Shown here piece after piece: positions 1 through 6,911 of a DNA stretch of 10,973 nt. Below the pieces are notes generated by a model. That model worked only from the letters and a program-made list of their open reading frames with translations, did no database searches and was not told the DNA's origin. The position numbers were made by a program, and so were the translations under genes. Source of the DNA: Gemmatimonas phototrophica (GTDB lineage Bacteria; Gemmatimonadota; Gemmatimonadetes; Longimicrobiales; Gaopeijiaceae); the NCBI GenBank assembly GCA_945876015.1, contig CAMCNM010000040.1, forward strand, positions 1 through 10,973, in the 5' to 3' direction. Each line of letters opens with the position of its first letter. Position 1 is the first letter of the stretch.

Positions 1-24
1 CCTGCGCATTCCCATGGCCATGCG

Positions 25-219
25 TCAATTTACAATTTCCCACTCACCGCCGCAGCCATCACAGCGCCTGGTTTTACCACGGGCAGCTAGGTGCCCCTTC
101 GGCAGTCCCCAGTTCTGGTACGGATCGCGAATCAGGAGAACGTAGTGGATCCCGTCCTGCACACGGACCACGACGCCCCCGGCGCTCTTCTCCTCCTGAA
201 CCGCGCGGCGCGCGCTCAA
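25..219 (-). CDS. Nudix hydrolase, N-terminal part only; C-terminus replaced by unrelated sequence
   Basis: Nudix enzymes hydrolyse nucleoside diphosphates linked to another moiety. The first 45 or so residues are typical: SAGGVVVR near residue 13, a VLLIRD strand, then WGLPKGHL, which is where the Nudix box begins. The box should continue with a glutamate-rich helix (G-x5-E-x7-REUxEExGU). Instead the frame reads AARGKTRRCDGCGGEW and stops after 64 residues, so no catalytic glutamates are present and the protein is about half the usual length. I found no frame in the remaining bases that restores the box. The tail has a CxxC pair and is less GC-rich than the gene body, which points to a junction near positions 90-95 (rearrangement or contig-end chimera). 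The only start in frame is TTG at 217-219. The gene follows mlaD by 70 bases on the same strand. Confidence 0.6.
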   Translation of the reverse strand: MSARRAVQEEKSAGGVVVRVQDGIHYVLLIRDPYQNWGLPKGHLAARGKTRRCDGCGGEWEIVN

Positions 220-289
220 GCGGCCGTCCCCGGGAACAGAACCGGGCCGGACCAGCGGCCGGCGGCGATCCGAGGCTCGCGTGCCAAGG

Positions 290-1303
290 TCAGAAGATCG
301 AGAGGCGCACGTAACGCCTCGGGTTCGCCTTCATGTCCGCCAGCAGCGAGTCGAACTGCGACATCGCGTTTTCCGCGCGGATGGCCAGGGTCGAGTCCAC
401 GAGCAGGCGTCCGAGCGACCCCTGCCCCGCCTCGATCCGATTGGTCAGCCGCTGCACGCTCCCGAACGCCGAGTCCGCCTTCGCGATCGTCTGCGGCAGG
501 CCGGCGGTGGAGGAGTTCACACGGGCAGCGATCTGGTCGATCGCCGCAGAGGCGTTGCGCACGTTGACCAGGATCGAGTCCACCTCGCCACGGTTGAGCA
601 GCGCATCTACTTCCTGCAGGGTGACGCGAGCCTGGGTGGACGCCGCGCTGATCTCCGTAGCGGCGCGCGCGACGTCCGCGCTGACGTCCTGGAAGGTCGA
701 GGCCTGCTGGGTGATCAGCTCGCGGATCTCGGTGCTCACGGCCCCGATGTTCTCGATCGCGCCCCGCAGTTGGTCCGCGGTCTCTTCGCTGAACGCCCGG
801 TCGAACCGATCGGTCAGCGTGGCCAGGTTCTGCGAGATCTCGTCCGCCGCGGCCGTCAGGCGCGAGATGTCTGGGATCGCGTAGCCGCCGAGAACGAGCG
901 TGTCCCCGTGCTGCTCGCCGGGCTGCGCGTCGTAGTACTGGAAATTCGGAAAGCGAGAGCGGGTGACGATCTCCGCCTGCCAATCCCCAAACAACGATTC
1001 GGGCGCGATGATCACGCCGGAGTCCCTGGGATCCTCGATCTTGAAGTCCCCTTCCAGCTCGAGGCCGATGCGCACGCGGTTGCCGCCCGGCTCGACGGCG
1101 ACCCTTCCCACCTTGCCGATCTTCACACCGCGCAGCTTGACCGAGTTGCCCTCGACCAATTGGCCCACGTCCTGAACGAGCACGTCGATATAGGTCGTGG
1201 CCACTCCGAAGTTTGTGCCCTGGAGCCAAAGGGTTCCCACGACCACGACGACGATGGCGGCGATGACGACCGACCCCACCGCCAACTCCTTGCTCTGGGT
1301 CAT
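290..1303 (-). CDS. mlaD: MCE-family lipid-transport protein, MlaD-like substrate-binding subunit
   Basis: This is the periplasmic, inner-membrane-anchored lipid-binding subunit of an Mla-type ABC transporter that moves phospholipid between the inner and outer membranes. Residues 8-28 form a single N-terminal transmembrane anchor. Residues about 38-115 are the MCE domain, with the characteristic GNSVKLRGVKIGKV segment near 52-65. The remaining roughly 200 residues are predicted to be mostly helical, rich in A, Q, E, S and T, and may form a coiled-coil barrel or tube beyond the MCE ring. The C-terminus ends in NPRRYVRLSIF, like the NPxxYVxxSIF ending common in these proteins. At 337 residues it is much longer than E. 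coli MlaD (about 183), so it belongs to the long-tailed class. The ATG start lies 10 bases after the mlaF stop, so translation is probably coupled. The MlaD name rests on context; the MCE family call is firm. Confidence 0.93.
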   Translation of the reverse strand: MTQSKELAVGSVVIAAIVVVVVGTLWLQGTNFGVATTYIDVLVQDVGQLVEGNSVKLRGVKIGKVGRVAVEPGGNRVRIGLELEGDFKIEDPRDSGVIIAPESLFGDWQAEIVTRSRFPNFQYYDAQPGEQHGDTLVLGGYAIPDISRLTAAADEISQNLATLTDRFDRAFSEETADQLRGAIENIGAVSTEIRELITQQASTFQDVSADVARAATEISAASTQARVTLQEVDALLNRGEVDSILVNVRNASAAIDQIAARVNSSTAGLPQTIAKADSAFGSVQRLTNRIEAGQGSLGRLLVDSTLAIRAENAMSQFDSLLADMKANPRRYVRLSIF

Positions 1304-1313
1304 CTCGCCTTCC

Positions 1314-2066
1314 TCACGCCAGTGCCCGGTTTGCGATTTCGGGACGGCCCTCGACGAACCCCTTCACGACGGGGTCCTCACTGGCCCGGATTTCGTCCGG
1401 AGTCCCGACGAATTTTATAGACCCCTCGTGCAGCATTGCGATCCGATCGGAGATGCGGTACGCGCTGGTCATGTCGTGGGTCACCACGATGCCAGTGACC
1501 TTGAGCTCGTCCGACATCCGCTTGATCAGCTCGTCGATCGTCGTCGTCGTGACCGGATCGAGCCCGCTGGTCGGCTCGTCGTACAGCAGGTACTTGGGCT
1601 GCGTCGCGATAGCGCGAGCCAGGCCCGCGCGCTTCTTCATGCCGCCCGACAGCTCCGACGGGCGCCGGTCCTCGGATCCCACGAGATCGACCAGATAGAG
1701 GCTGGCGGACACGCGGTGTTGGATCTCCCCCTCGGTCATCGTCTTGATACGCCTCAATCCCATGGCCACGTTGTCGCGAATCGACATTGAGTCGAACAGC
1801 GCAGCGAACTGGAACACATATCCCACCTGGCGGCGCAGCTCGTACAACTCCTCGCGAGGGAGCTGGAACACGTTCTTGCCGTCCACCCACACCTCGCCCT
1901 CGTCCGGATGCATCAGGCCGATGATCGTCTTCAGCGTCACCGACTTGCCCGCCCCCGAATGACCGATCACCGAAAGCGTCTCTCCCTCCTTAACATCGAG
2001 CGAGAAGCCGTTCAGGATCTTCGTCGAACCGAACGACTTGTGGAGATTCTTGATCTCGATGCTCAC
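1314..2066 (-). CDS. mlaF: ABC transporter ATP-binding protein, MlaF-like
   Basis: This is the cytoplasmic ATPase that powers the Mla lipid transporter with the MlaE permease. All nucleotide-binding motifs are present. Numbered from this start, Walker A is GHSGAGKS near 35-42, the Q-loop lies in VFQFAALFDSMS, the signature LSGGMKKR is near 139-146, Walker B is YLLYDEPTSGLDP near 159-171, and the switch histidine is in VVTHDM. The FQ-x-AALFDSM sequence and the GGMKKR signature are characteristic of the Mla/Ttg2A group rather than importers of small solutes. I chose GTG at 2064-2066, which gives the family-like beginning VSIEIKNLHKSFG. An in-frame GTG at 2094-2096 would add ten residues and has no visible Shine-Dalgarno either. 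The gene sits between mlaE (82 bases upstream) and mlaD (10 bases downstream). Confidence 0.95.
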   Translation of the reverse strand: MSIEIKNLHKSFGSTKILNGFSLDVKEGETLSVIGHSGAGKSVTLKTIIGLMHPDEGEVWVDGKNVFQLPREELYELRRQVGYVFQFAALFDSMSIRDNVAMGLRRIKTMTEGEIQHRVSASLYLVDLVGSEDRRPSELSGGMKKRAGLARAIATQPKYLLYDEPTSGLDPVTTTTIDELIKRMSDELKVTGIVVTHDMTSAYRISDRIAMLHEGSIKFVGTPDEIRASEDPVVKGFVEGRPEIANRALA

Positions 2067-2148
2067 TCGAGGCCCAGCACGATCGGGACGTTCCACGGGC
2101 TCACGGCCGAGTGGAGCGAGGACGCGCCGCAGGCGCGGGTACCGGAGC

Positions 2149-2970
2149 TCACAGGAGGGTGGCCGCCCAGAATGCGTCCAGCACCAGGATGATCATGCTC
2201 CCCACCACCACCGCGCGCGTGGTCGCGTACCCGACGCCCTCGGCGCCACCGGTGGTGTTGAATCCGTAGAAGCACCCCACCCCGGTCACCACCAGGCCGA
2301 AGCTCCAGGCCTTGATGAGCGCGAACTGGATGTCGTAGGGATCGAAGAAGAGCTTGAGCCCCTTCACGAACACCGCCGAGCTCATGTCGAGCATCGCCAT
2401 CGACGTGAGCCACCCGGCCGCGACGCCGATCGTGAGCGAGAACACGGTGATGACCGGGAACATGATCATCCCCGCGAGCACGCGAGGGACCACGAGGTAG
2501 GCGACCGGATCGTAGGCCAACGATTCGAGCGCGTCGATCTGCTCGGTGACCCGCATGCTGCCGAGCTCCGACGCGATGCTCGCGCCCACGCGGCCGGCGA
2601 GAGCCAGACCCGTGAGCACCGGACCCAGCTCGAGGATGACGGTCTTACCGACGAGCGCGCCGACGAAATACTTGGGGACCGTTCCGGTGAACGTGTACGA
2701 CGCCTGGATCGCGAGGACGACGCCCGTGAACATGAGAATGAAGAGCGCGATCGGGATCGAGGCTATGCCGATGGACACGAGCAGCGGCACGAAGCGCGGC
2801 GCCCAGATGTCCACCTGCTTCAATGTCCGGACGGCACGCACTGCGAGGAAGCTGCCCTTCCCCACCGACTGAACCGCCGCCAGAACCCCGTGCCCCACGC
2901 TCCGGATCGGGGTCGTCAGGTCCTGGAGCTTGAACCCGGGATCCTCCTCGCCATAGTGGATGCGTGCCAT
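2149..2970 (-). CDS. mlaE: ABC transporter permease, MlaE-like
   Basis: This is the inner-membrane permease of the Mla lipid transporter. The 273-residue protein has an amphipathic N-terminal region (to about residue 57), then several hydrophobic segments near 61-90, 105-130, 158-192, 217-238 and 250-270. The family hallmark is visible at about 114-150: ELGPVLTGLALAGRVGAS followed by IASELGSMRVTEQIDALE. A second conserved block, YGF-TTGGAEGVG-ATT, lies near 235-251. I use the ATG at 2968-2970. A TTG nine bases upstream is also in frame but is a weaker choice, and no strong ribosome binding site is seen for either. It is the first gene of the mlaE-mlaF-mlaD run. The soluble components MlaB and MlaC are not encoded here. 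Confidence 0.94.
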   Translation of the reverse strand: MARIHYGEEDPGFKLQDLTTPIRSVGHGVLAAVQSVGKGSFLAVRAVRTLKQVDIWAPRFVPLLVSIGIASIPIALFILMFTGVVLAIQASYTFTGTVPKYFVGALVGKTVILELGPVLTGLALAGRVGASIASELGSMRVTEQIDALESLAYDPVAYLVVPRVLAGMIMFPVITVFSLTIGVAAGWLTSMAMLDMSSAVFVKGLKLFFDPYDIQFALIKAWSFGLVVTGVGCFYGFNTTGGAEGVGYATTRAVVVGSMIILVLDAFWAATLL

Positions 2971-3058
2971 GAGAAACAAGATAGACCGGCCTCATAGACC
3001 AAGCGAAGGGCAGGGAAACCCACATAACCGTACCGAACCCTTGCAAGAGATCAGCCAA

Positions 3059-3087
3059 GGGAGGGGGGGAGGGTAAGGGAGGGGGGG
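3059..3087 (+). other. G-quadruplex-type G-run upstream of mlaE
   Basis: Five G-tracts (3, 7, 3, 3 and 7 guanines) are separated by spacers of only 1-3 bases, which satisfies the standard four-tract quadruplex pattern with short loops. It lies about 90 bases upstream of the mlaE start and on the strand that is the template for the mla operon. It may affect transcription or replication there, or simply be low-complexity intergenic sequence. The bases around it, 2971-3136, contain no gene that I can support. Confidence 0.6.
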
Positions 3088-3136
3088 CGGCCCCCAAGGC
3101 CAGCAATGGAGAGATCGAGCGGAGGTGACGGCTGAA

Positions 3137-3251
3137 GGGGTGCGGTGGGCGTGCGCCCCGAGGAGGGGGCTCAGATGCGCAGCATCTGGAGCGCAGCGAG
3201 CGAAGCGACGCGGAGCGCCCCCCGAGTCGGGGTGCGCGCCCGCCGTACCCC
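3137..3251 (+). other. Large inverted repeat, possible structured RNA or palindromic repeat
   Basis: The arms are 3137-3160 and 3228-3251, 24 bases each, of which 20 are exact complements. The four mismatches (3142/3246, 3146/3242, 3152/3236, 3155/3233) are all G-T, so a plus-strand RNA would form an unbroken 24-pair stem while a minus-strand RNA would have four C-A mismatches. Inside the stem are a 7-base-pair hairpin with a three-base loop (3172-3188), a G-tract at 3165-3172 that can pair with 3213-3222, and a GCG/CGC-rich stretch (3191-3212). The whole resembles a multi-branched fold. It lies 14 bases after the stop codon of the minus-strand gene at 3266-3619. It has no T-tract, so it is not a simple terminator. 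A dispersed palindromic repeat is the main alternative. Confidence 0.55.
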
Positions 3252-3265
3252 GTGCCCCGAGAAAC

Positions 3266-3619
3266 TCAAAGCGGCGGCGGCAGCTCGTTCTCGAGAGTGA
3301 ACTCCACCGCTTCCTTCTCACCCCTTTCGTTCGCCACCAGGAACGCCACCGAAACCCGCGCCACGGCCCCCTTGAGGTCCGTCACGGCCACCTCGAAATC
3401 CAGCCCCTGGGCGACCGACACGATGCGGGTCCGGATGCGGTCCCCGGGAGAGGCTTCCTGGCGGTCGGCGGGGTTCCGGAACATGGTCTTGGTGGACTGC
3501 CGGCCGGACTGGAGCACACGGGTGACCTTCACGTGCCGGAGCCAGTCTGGCTGGTAATTCACCTCGTAGGCGAAGCCGCGCTGGTCGGCTCCTGACCCGT
3601 CCCTGTTGTGACGCGCCAT
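3266..3619 (-). CDS. Hypothetical protein, 117 residues, function unknown
   Basis: I do not recognise a named domain. The protein is soluble, charged and without signal peptide or membrane segment. The N-terminal third is polar with a WLRHVKVTRVL strand. The middle has a RNPADRQEASPGDRIRTRI segment. Residues about 65-110 alternate hydrophobic and polar residues as in a small beta-sandwich, ending in a proline-rich PPPL tail. It is accepted as real because of a clear Shine-Dalgarno (AGAGGAG four bases before the ATG), a promoter-like site about 50-75 bases upstream, and the orderly amino-acid composition compared with antisense frames. It follows the membrane protease gene by 154 bases on the same strand and is separated from mlaE by a structured gap, so it may be its own transcription unit. 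Confidence 0.72.
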   Translation of the reverse strand: MARHNRDGSGADQRGFAYEVNYQPDWLRHVKVTRVLQSGRQSTKTMFRNPADRQEASPGDRIRTRIVSVAQGLDFEVAVTDLKGAVARVSVAFLVANERGEKEAVEFTLENELPPPL

Positions 3620-3666
3620 TCGGCTCCTCTCGCCCAGCCTAAAATTGCTTATTTTGGACGGAAACT

Positions 3667-3695
3667 AATGTTTCCTCCAGGTCCAAGTTTGTCAA
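3667..3695 (-). promoter_or_regulatory. Probable sigma-70-type promoter for the 3266-3619 gene
   Basis: On the minus strand a perfect TTGACA (3690-3695) is followed after 17 bases by AACATT (3667-3672), a three-of-six match to TATAAT. The surrounding 150 bases are unusually AT-rich for this window. A start near 3660 would give a 40-base leader ending in the AGAGGAG ribosome binding site. The -35 match is strong and the -10 is weak. Confidence 0.45.
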
Positions 3696-3738
3696 GTTTT
3701 TCCTTGCGAGGGGGGGCCGGACGTCCTTTGCTTCCCAC

Positions 3739-3766
3739 GTTTCCCAAGGTTTGGCCAAACGGGAAA
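3739..3766. other. Hairpin between the protease gene and the next gene
   Basis: TTTCCC at 3740-3745 pairs with GGGAAA at 3761-3766, enclosing the perfect 12-base palindrome GTTTGGCCAAAC (3749-3760), with three unpaired bases on one side. It begins 8 bases past the stop codon of the minus-strand protease gene. No T-tract follows in the minus direction, so a factor-independent terminator is doubtful. An operator or an RNA-processing stem is possible. Confidence 0.35.
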
Positions 3767-3773
3767 ATTGGAA

Positions 3774-4931
3774 CTAGACGGAGAGCGGGATCGGAACGAA
3801 GGTGAGAAAAAAGGCGAGTATCGCGAGCCAGGCGACGAGGCGTCGCCGCGCATCCAGCGGCACGTTCGGGAGCAGCACCGGCGGATGTTGCAGGCGACCC
3901 CGATTCACCAGCACCGCACCGCCTCCCCAGAACCACCATCCCCACCAGAAGAACCCGAGCGGGACGAGCGCGATCAGGAACACGCGTGCCGCGCGCACCT
4001 GCCCGGGTTGGGCCCAGAGGCAATAGAGAATGTGTCCTCCATCGAGCTGGCCCAGCGGCATCAGGTTGAGAGCCGTCACGAACAACCCCAGCCAGCCCGC
4101 GAACGCGATCGGGTGGAGCAGGATCGGTCCCGATCCGAACGAGTCTGGGAAGAAGAGCATCCCGAGAACGTGCAGGAGAGGGCCGTCACCGATGCGGATC
4201 ACGCCCTCCTGGCCGAAGGGCACGAGGAACGGGGTCGCGGCGCTCACCGGTCCGACCACCGGGTGCGAGAGCGCGAGCCCCCAGATCAGCACCGGAATCG
4301 AGAGCAAGAAGCTCGCGATCGGGCCTGCGGACGCGACATCCAGCAGCTCGGAGCGTCGCACGGTGGGTCCCTTGATGCGGATGAACGCGCCCAGCGTGCC
4401 CACGATGGAGAACCAGGGCGGAAACGGAATGAAGAAAGGCGGAGAGACGGGGATGCGGTGCCTCCTGGCTGCGAAGTAATGCCCGGACTCGTGACACAGC
4501 AGGATCCCTAGAAACGGAAACGCAAACGCCCCGCCCTGCATGAGCCCACCCGGGCTGAAACGGGTGGGCACGGGAAGCCAGCCGTTCAACATGTAGTCGG
4601 TCGCGAATGGATCGATTCCCTGGAGGAACGCGCCTGCCGCCATCGTCGTCACGAGCGTGACGAGAAACATCGCGATGTAGAGCGGCCATCGGTCGCGCTG
4701 CGGACCGGCCGGCCGTACGAGCACGATTTCGGGCTCGTGATGGGCCCCGTCCACGAAGGCTTGCCCGCCCCACGCTCGGAGCGCTTCGAGCACGGCGGGA
4801 TCGGTGCCGCGCACCCCCGGGAGGAGTCGCGCGCGCACCACTTCCACCCTCCCGTACACGCCGATGTGATAGTCGCTGACCAGGGTCAGGAAGGCGTCGG
4901 CATCGGGCTTGCCGGGGGTAGGAGTGCTCAT
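3774..4931 (-). CDS. Site-2 protease-type membrane metalloprotease (M50, EGY-like)
   Basis: This is an intramembrane zinc protease that would cut membrane-anchored substrates such as anti-sigma factors. HESGH at residues 147-151 is the HExxH zinc site. The second motif, NLMPLGQLDGGH (289-300), supplies the third zinc ligand (Asp). The ASAGPIASF segment near 200-208 is also typical of the family. A soluble N-terminal region of about 80 residues precedes the first membrane segment (83-103). Further hydrophobic segments lie at about 131-148, 202-222, 270-292, 316-345 and 365-382. The spacing and the GPTVRRSELLDVASAGP block resemble the plastid/cyanobacterial EGY branch. No PDZ domain is visible, unlike RseP. 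The ATG start has no strong Shine-Dalgarno. It is divergent from rho. The substrate cannot be inferred from the neighbours. Confidence 0.92.
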   Translation of the reverse strand: MSTPTPGKPDADAFLTLVSDYHIGVYGRVEVVRARLLPGVRGTDPAVLEALRAWGGQAFVDGAHHEPEIVLVRPAGPQRDRWPLYIAMFLVTLVTTMAAGAFLQGIDPFATDYMLNGWLPVPTRFSPGGLMQGGAFAFPFLGILLCHESGHYFAARRHRIPVSPPFFIPFPPWFSIVGTLGAFIRIKGPTVRRSELLDVASAGPIASFLLSIPVLIWGLALSHPVVGPVSAATPFLVPFGQEGVIRIGDGPLLHVLGMLFFPDSFGSGPILLHPIAFAGWLGLFVTALNLMPLGQLDGGHILYCLWAQPGQVRAARVFLIALVPLGFFWWGWWFWGGGAVLVNRGRLQHPPVLLPNVPLDARRRLVAWLAILAFFLTFVPIPLSV

Positions 4932-4974
4932 TATGATGTGGGGAATTCCTCAGCAAATTGGCTGGTTATCCAAG

Positions 4975-4993
4975 CTCGGCCGGACCGGCCGAG
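4975..4993. repeat. Perfect 9-bp inverted repeat around one base, between protease gene and rho
   Basis: CTCGGCCGG and CCGGCCGAG flank a single A. It lies 43 bases upstream of the protease ATG and 126 bases upstream of the rho GTG. It may be an operator acting on either divergent gene or a cruciform. No T-tract follows on either side, so it is not a terminator. Confidence 0.5.
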
Positions 4994-5040
4994 GCCTCCC
5001 GCCAGGTCATTCCGGCTCCTTCGCCCGCCTACGGGTTTCT

Positions 5041-5110
5041 GATTCCTACACACCATCCTCGTCCCTCCCCGCCTGGGCCGTTCTCCATTCCCGATCGTCG
5101 ATCCTCTCTG
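5041..5110 (+). promoter_or_regulatory. C-rich, G-poor rho leader, possible Rho-binding (rut-like) autoregulatory site
   Basis: By hand count these 70 bases hold 32 C and 11 G. The stretch is rich in CC and TC dinucleotides and low in self-complementarity, the kind of RNA Rho loads onto. It lies immediately before the rho start codon. Rho autogenously attenuates its own leader in E. coli, so feedback control is plausible here. This is inference from composition only; no leader peptide is convincing. Confidence 0.4.
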
Positions 5111-5119
5111 GAGCCGTAA

Positions 5120-6370
5120 GTGGACATCACCGAGTTGAAGAGCAAGAGTGTGGGTGAGCTGCAGGACATGGCGGAGGAGCTGAAGCTTTCCAACTTCTCC
5201 GGGCTCCGCAAGCAGGACCTGATCTTCCGCATCGAGCAGAGCCTGCTCGACTCCGACGTCGTGCTGCGCGGTATCGGCGTGCTCGAGATCCTGCCCGAAG
5301 GATATGGGTTCCTGCGCTCGCAGGACTGGAACTACCTATACGGCCCGGACGACATCTACGTCAGCCCGTCCCAGATCAAACGGTTCGATCTGCGCACCGG
5401 CGACACGATCATCGGCCAGGTGCGGCCCCCGAAAGAGGGCGAGCGCTACCTCGCGCTGCTCAAGGTCGAGAACGTCAACGGGGACGATCCGGACAAGGCG
5501 AAGCATCGCATCGCGTTCGACAATCTGCCTCCGCGCTATCCCGAGCATCGCCTGCATCTGGAGAACGCCGAGGGCGATCTGACGATGAGGGTGATCGACC
5601 TCATGTCGCCGATCGGAATGGGACAGCGCGGCCTGATCGTGTCCCCACCCAAGGCCGGAAAAACGACGATCCTTCAGAAAATCGCGAACGCGATCGTCGA
5701 GAATCATCCGAACGTGCACCTGATCGTGCTGCTGATCGACGAGCGGCCCGAGGAGGTGACCGACATGGAGGAGCACGTCGCTGCCGAGGTGATCTCTTCC
5801 ACCTTCGACGAGCCCGCCGAGCGGCACACGCAGGTCGCGGAGATGGTGCTCGAGAAGGCGAAGCGGCTGGTCGAGCACGGGCGTGACGTCGTGGTCCTGC
5901 TCGATTCGATCACGCGGCTCGCGCGCGCCTACAACGTGACCGTGCCCCACTCCGGCAAGATCCTGTCCGGCGGCGTGGACGCGAACGCCCTGCACAAGCC
6001 GAAGCGCTTCTTCGGCGCGGCGCGCAACATCGACGCAGGCGGCTCGCTCACGATCATCGCCACAGCGCTGGTCGAGACCGGCAGCCGCATGGACGAAGTC
6101 ATCTTCGAGGAGTTCAAGGGCACCGGAAACATGGAGCTCATCCTCGACCGTCACATCGCGGACAAGCGCATCTTCCCCGCCATCGACATCAACCGCTCGG
6201 GAACCAGAAAGGAAGAGCTGCTCCTCTCGGAGCACGAGCTCAACCGCGTCTACCTGCTGCGCAACTTCCTCTCCGACATGCCGGAAGCCGAGTCGATCGA
6301 GTTCTTGCTCGAGCGAATGAAGCGCGCCAAGACGAACCACGAGTTCCTGGACAGCATGGCGGCCGGCTGA
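5120..6370 (+). CDS. rho: Transcription termination factor Rho
   Basis: Rho is a hexameric ATP-dependent RNA helicase that binds C-rich nascent RNA and terminates transcription. At 416 residues it has the usual length (E. coli 419) and no large insertion. Residues 1-45 are the helical Rho-N domain. Residues about 50-120 are the cold-shock-like RNA-binding domain ([23 protein letters not shown]). Walker A is PPKAGKTT at about 176-183. [13 protein letters not shown] lies near 204-216. Walker B is VVLLDS near 258-263, followed by ITRLARAYN. The Q- and R-loop region ([19 protein letters not shown]) and [11 protein letters not shown] are intact. The start is GTG with GGAG seven bases upstream. It is divergent from the protease and ends 8 bases from the convergent phosphoribosyltransferase stop. 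Confidence 0.98.
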   Translation: MDITELKSKSVGELQDMAEELKLSNFSGLRKQDLIFRIEQSLLDSDVVLRGIGVLEILPEGYGFLRSQDWNYLYGPDDIYVSPSQIKRFDLRTGDTIIGQVRPPKEGERYLALLKVENVNGDDPDKAKHRIAFDNLPPRYPEHRLHLENAEGDLTMRVIDLMSPIGMGQRGLIVSPPKAGKTTILQKIANAIVENHPNVHLIVLLIDERPEEVTDMEEHVAAEVISSTFDEPAERHTQVAEMVLEKAKRLVEHGRDVVVLLDSITRLARAYNVTVPHSGKILSGGVDANALHKPKRFFGAARNIDAGGSLTIIATALVETGSRMDEVIFEEFKGTGNMELILDRHIADKRIFPAIDINRSGTRKEELLLSEHELNRVYLLRNFLSDMPEAESIEFLLERMKRAKTNHEFLDSMAAG

Positions 6371-6378
6371 CGCCCGAC

Positions 6379-6911
6379 CTACTCGTCCAGTACGCCCTGG
6401 TAGAGCGGGTTCACGACGAGCTTGTTGTCGAGGAAGACCTTCCGGTCCCAGGGGAAGATCACGGTCTGGTCGGTCTCGAGCGCGAAGTAGTCGGGCTTGT
6501 AGCCGCGCGGACGGACGAACGCAGTCGCCGTGCACCTCCCGAGGGCCTCACGTTCCGCACCGCGGACAACGCCATGCGAAGGGTCTCCCCGGACGAAGAG
6601 ATCTCATCCACGATCAGCACGCGCTGGCCGCGCGCGGTCGTCGGGGCGGCCGAAAGGATCGCGGGACGCTCCCGGACCTGCTCGTCCCCGTCGCGACGCG
6701 AGATCTTCATCGAGTGGAAGTCCACGCGGAGGATCGACGCCACGACCGCTCCGGGGATGACACCCGCGCGGGCGATGCCGATCACGATGTCGGGGTCGTA
6801 CTCGCGCGCCACCCGCAGGGCGAGCGCGCGGCACAACTCGCCGAACATCTCCCAAGACAGATCGAGGTACTGATCCGGGTTGATCGAGGCCTGCGGGCCG
6901 AAGGAAGGCAT
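6379..6911 (-). pseudogene. Phosphoribosyltransferase (COG2236-like) with a frameshift
   Basis: This family transfers phosphoribosyl groups from PRPP to purine bases or related compounds. The first frame, from ATG at 6909-6911 (GGAG eight bases upstream), covers the N-terminal part. It includes IGIARAGVIPGAVVAS near residues 40-55 and the PRPP-binding loop VLIVDEISSSGETL. The frame then runs into nonsense and would stop at 6459. A second frame carries the expected C-terminus: TATAFVRPRGYKPDYFA, then VIFPWDRK, ending VVNPLYQGVLDE at a TAG (6379-6381). The frames meet between about 6541 and 6575. Restoring one missing base would give an intact 177-residue enzyme of normal size. No canonical slippery heptamer is visible, so mutation or a sequencing error is more likely than programmed shifting. 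The substrate base is not predictable. It lies tail-to-tail with rho. Confidence 0.85.

Noticed and set aside
272..290. TTGGCACG on the minus strand as a sigma-54 site before the Nudix gene
   Set aside because: The -24 half matches, but the GC at -12 is missing at the required spacing (TC is there instead).
281..1420. 379-codon open frame on the plus strand
   Set aside because: It is antisense to mlaD and the end of mlaF, both firmly identified, and shows no protein-family pattern.
3125..3595. 156-codon plus-strand frame through the structured element
   Set aside because: The translation is Arg/Ala/Gly-rich output of the palindromic repeat, then antisense to the 117-residue gene, with no recognisable domain.
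3739..3766. Intrinsic terminator for the membrane protease
   Set aside because: The stem is present but no T-tract follows in the minus direction, so it was kept only as a hairpin.
4909..5157. Leader peptide or small gene before rho
   Set aside because: The 82-codon frame overlaps both flanking genes, lacks a ribosome binding site and has no protein-like pattern.
5336..6535. 399-codon open frame on the minus strand
   Set aside because: It is antisense to rho. Its start overlaps the frameshifted phosphoribosyltransferase, but in the wrong frame for that protein.
6540..6556. Programmed -1 frameshifting in the phosphoribosyltransferase
   Set aside because: No X-XXY-YYZ slippery heptamer or following stem is evident at the frame junction, and this family is not known to be recoded.
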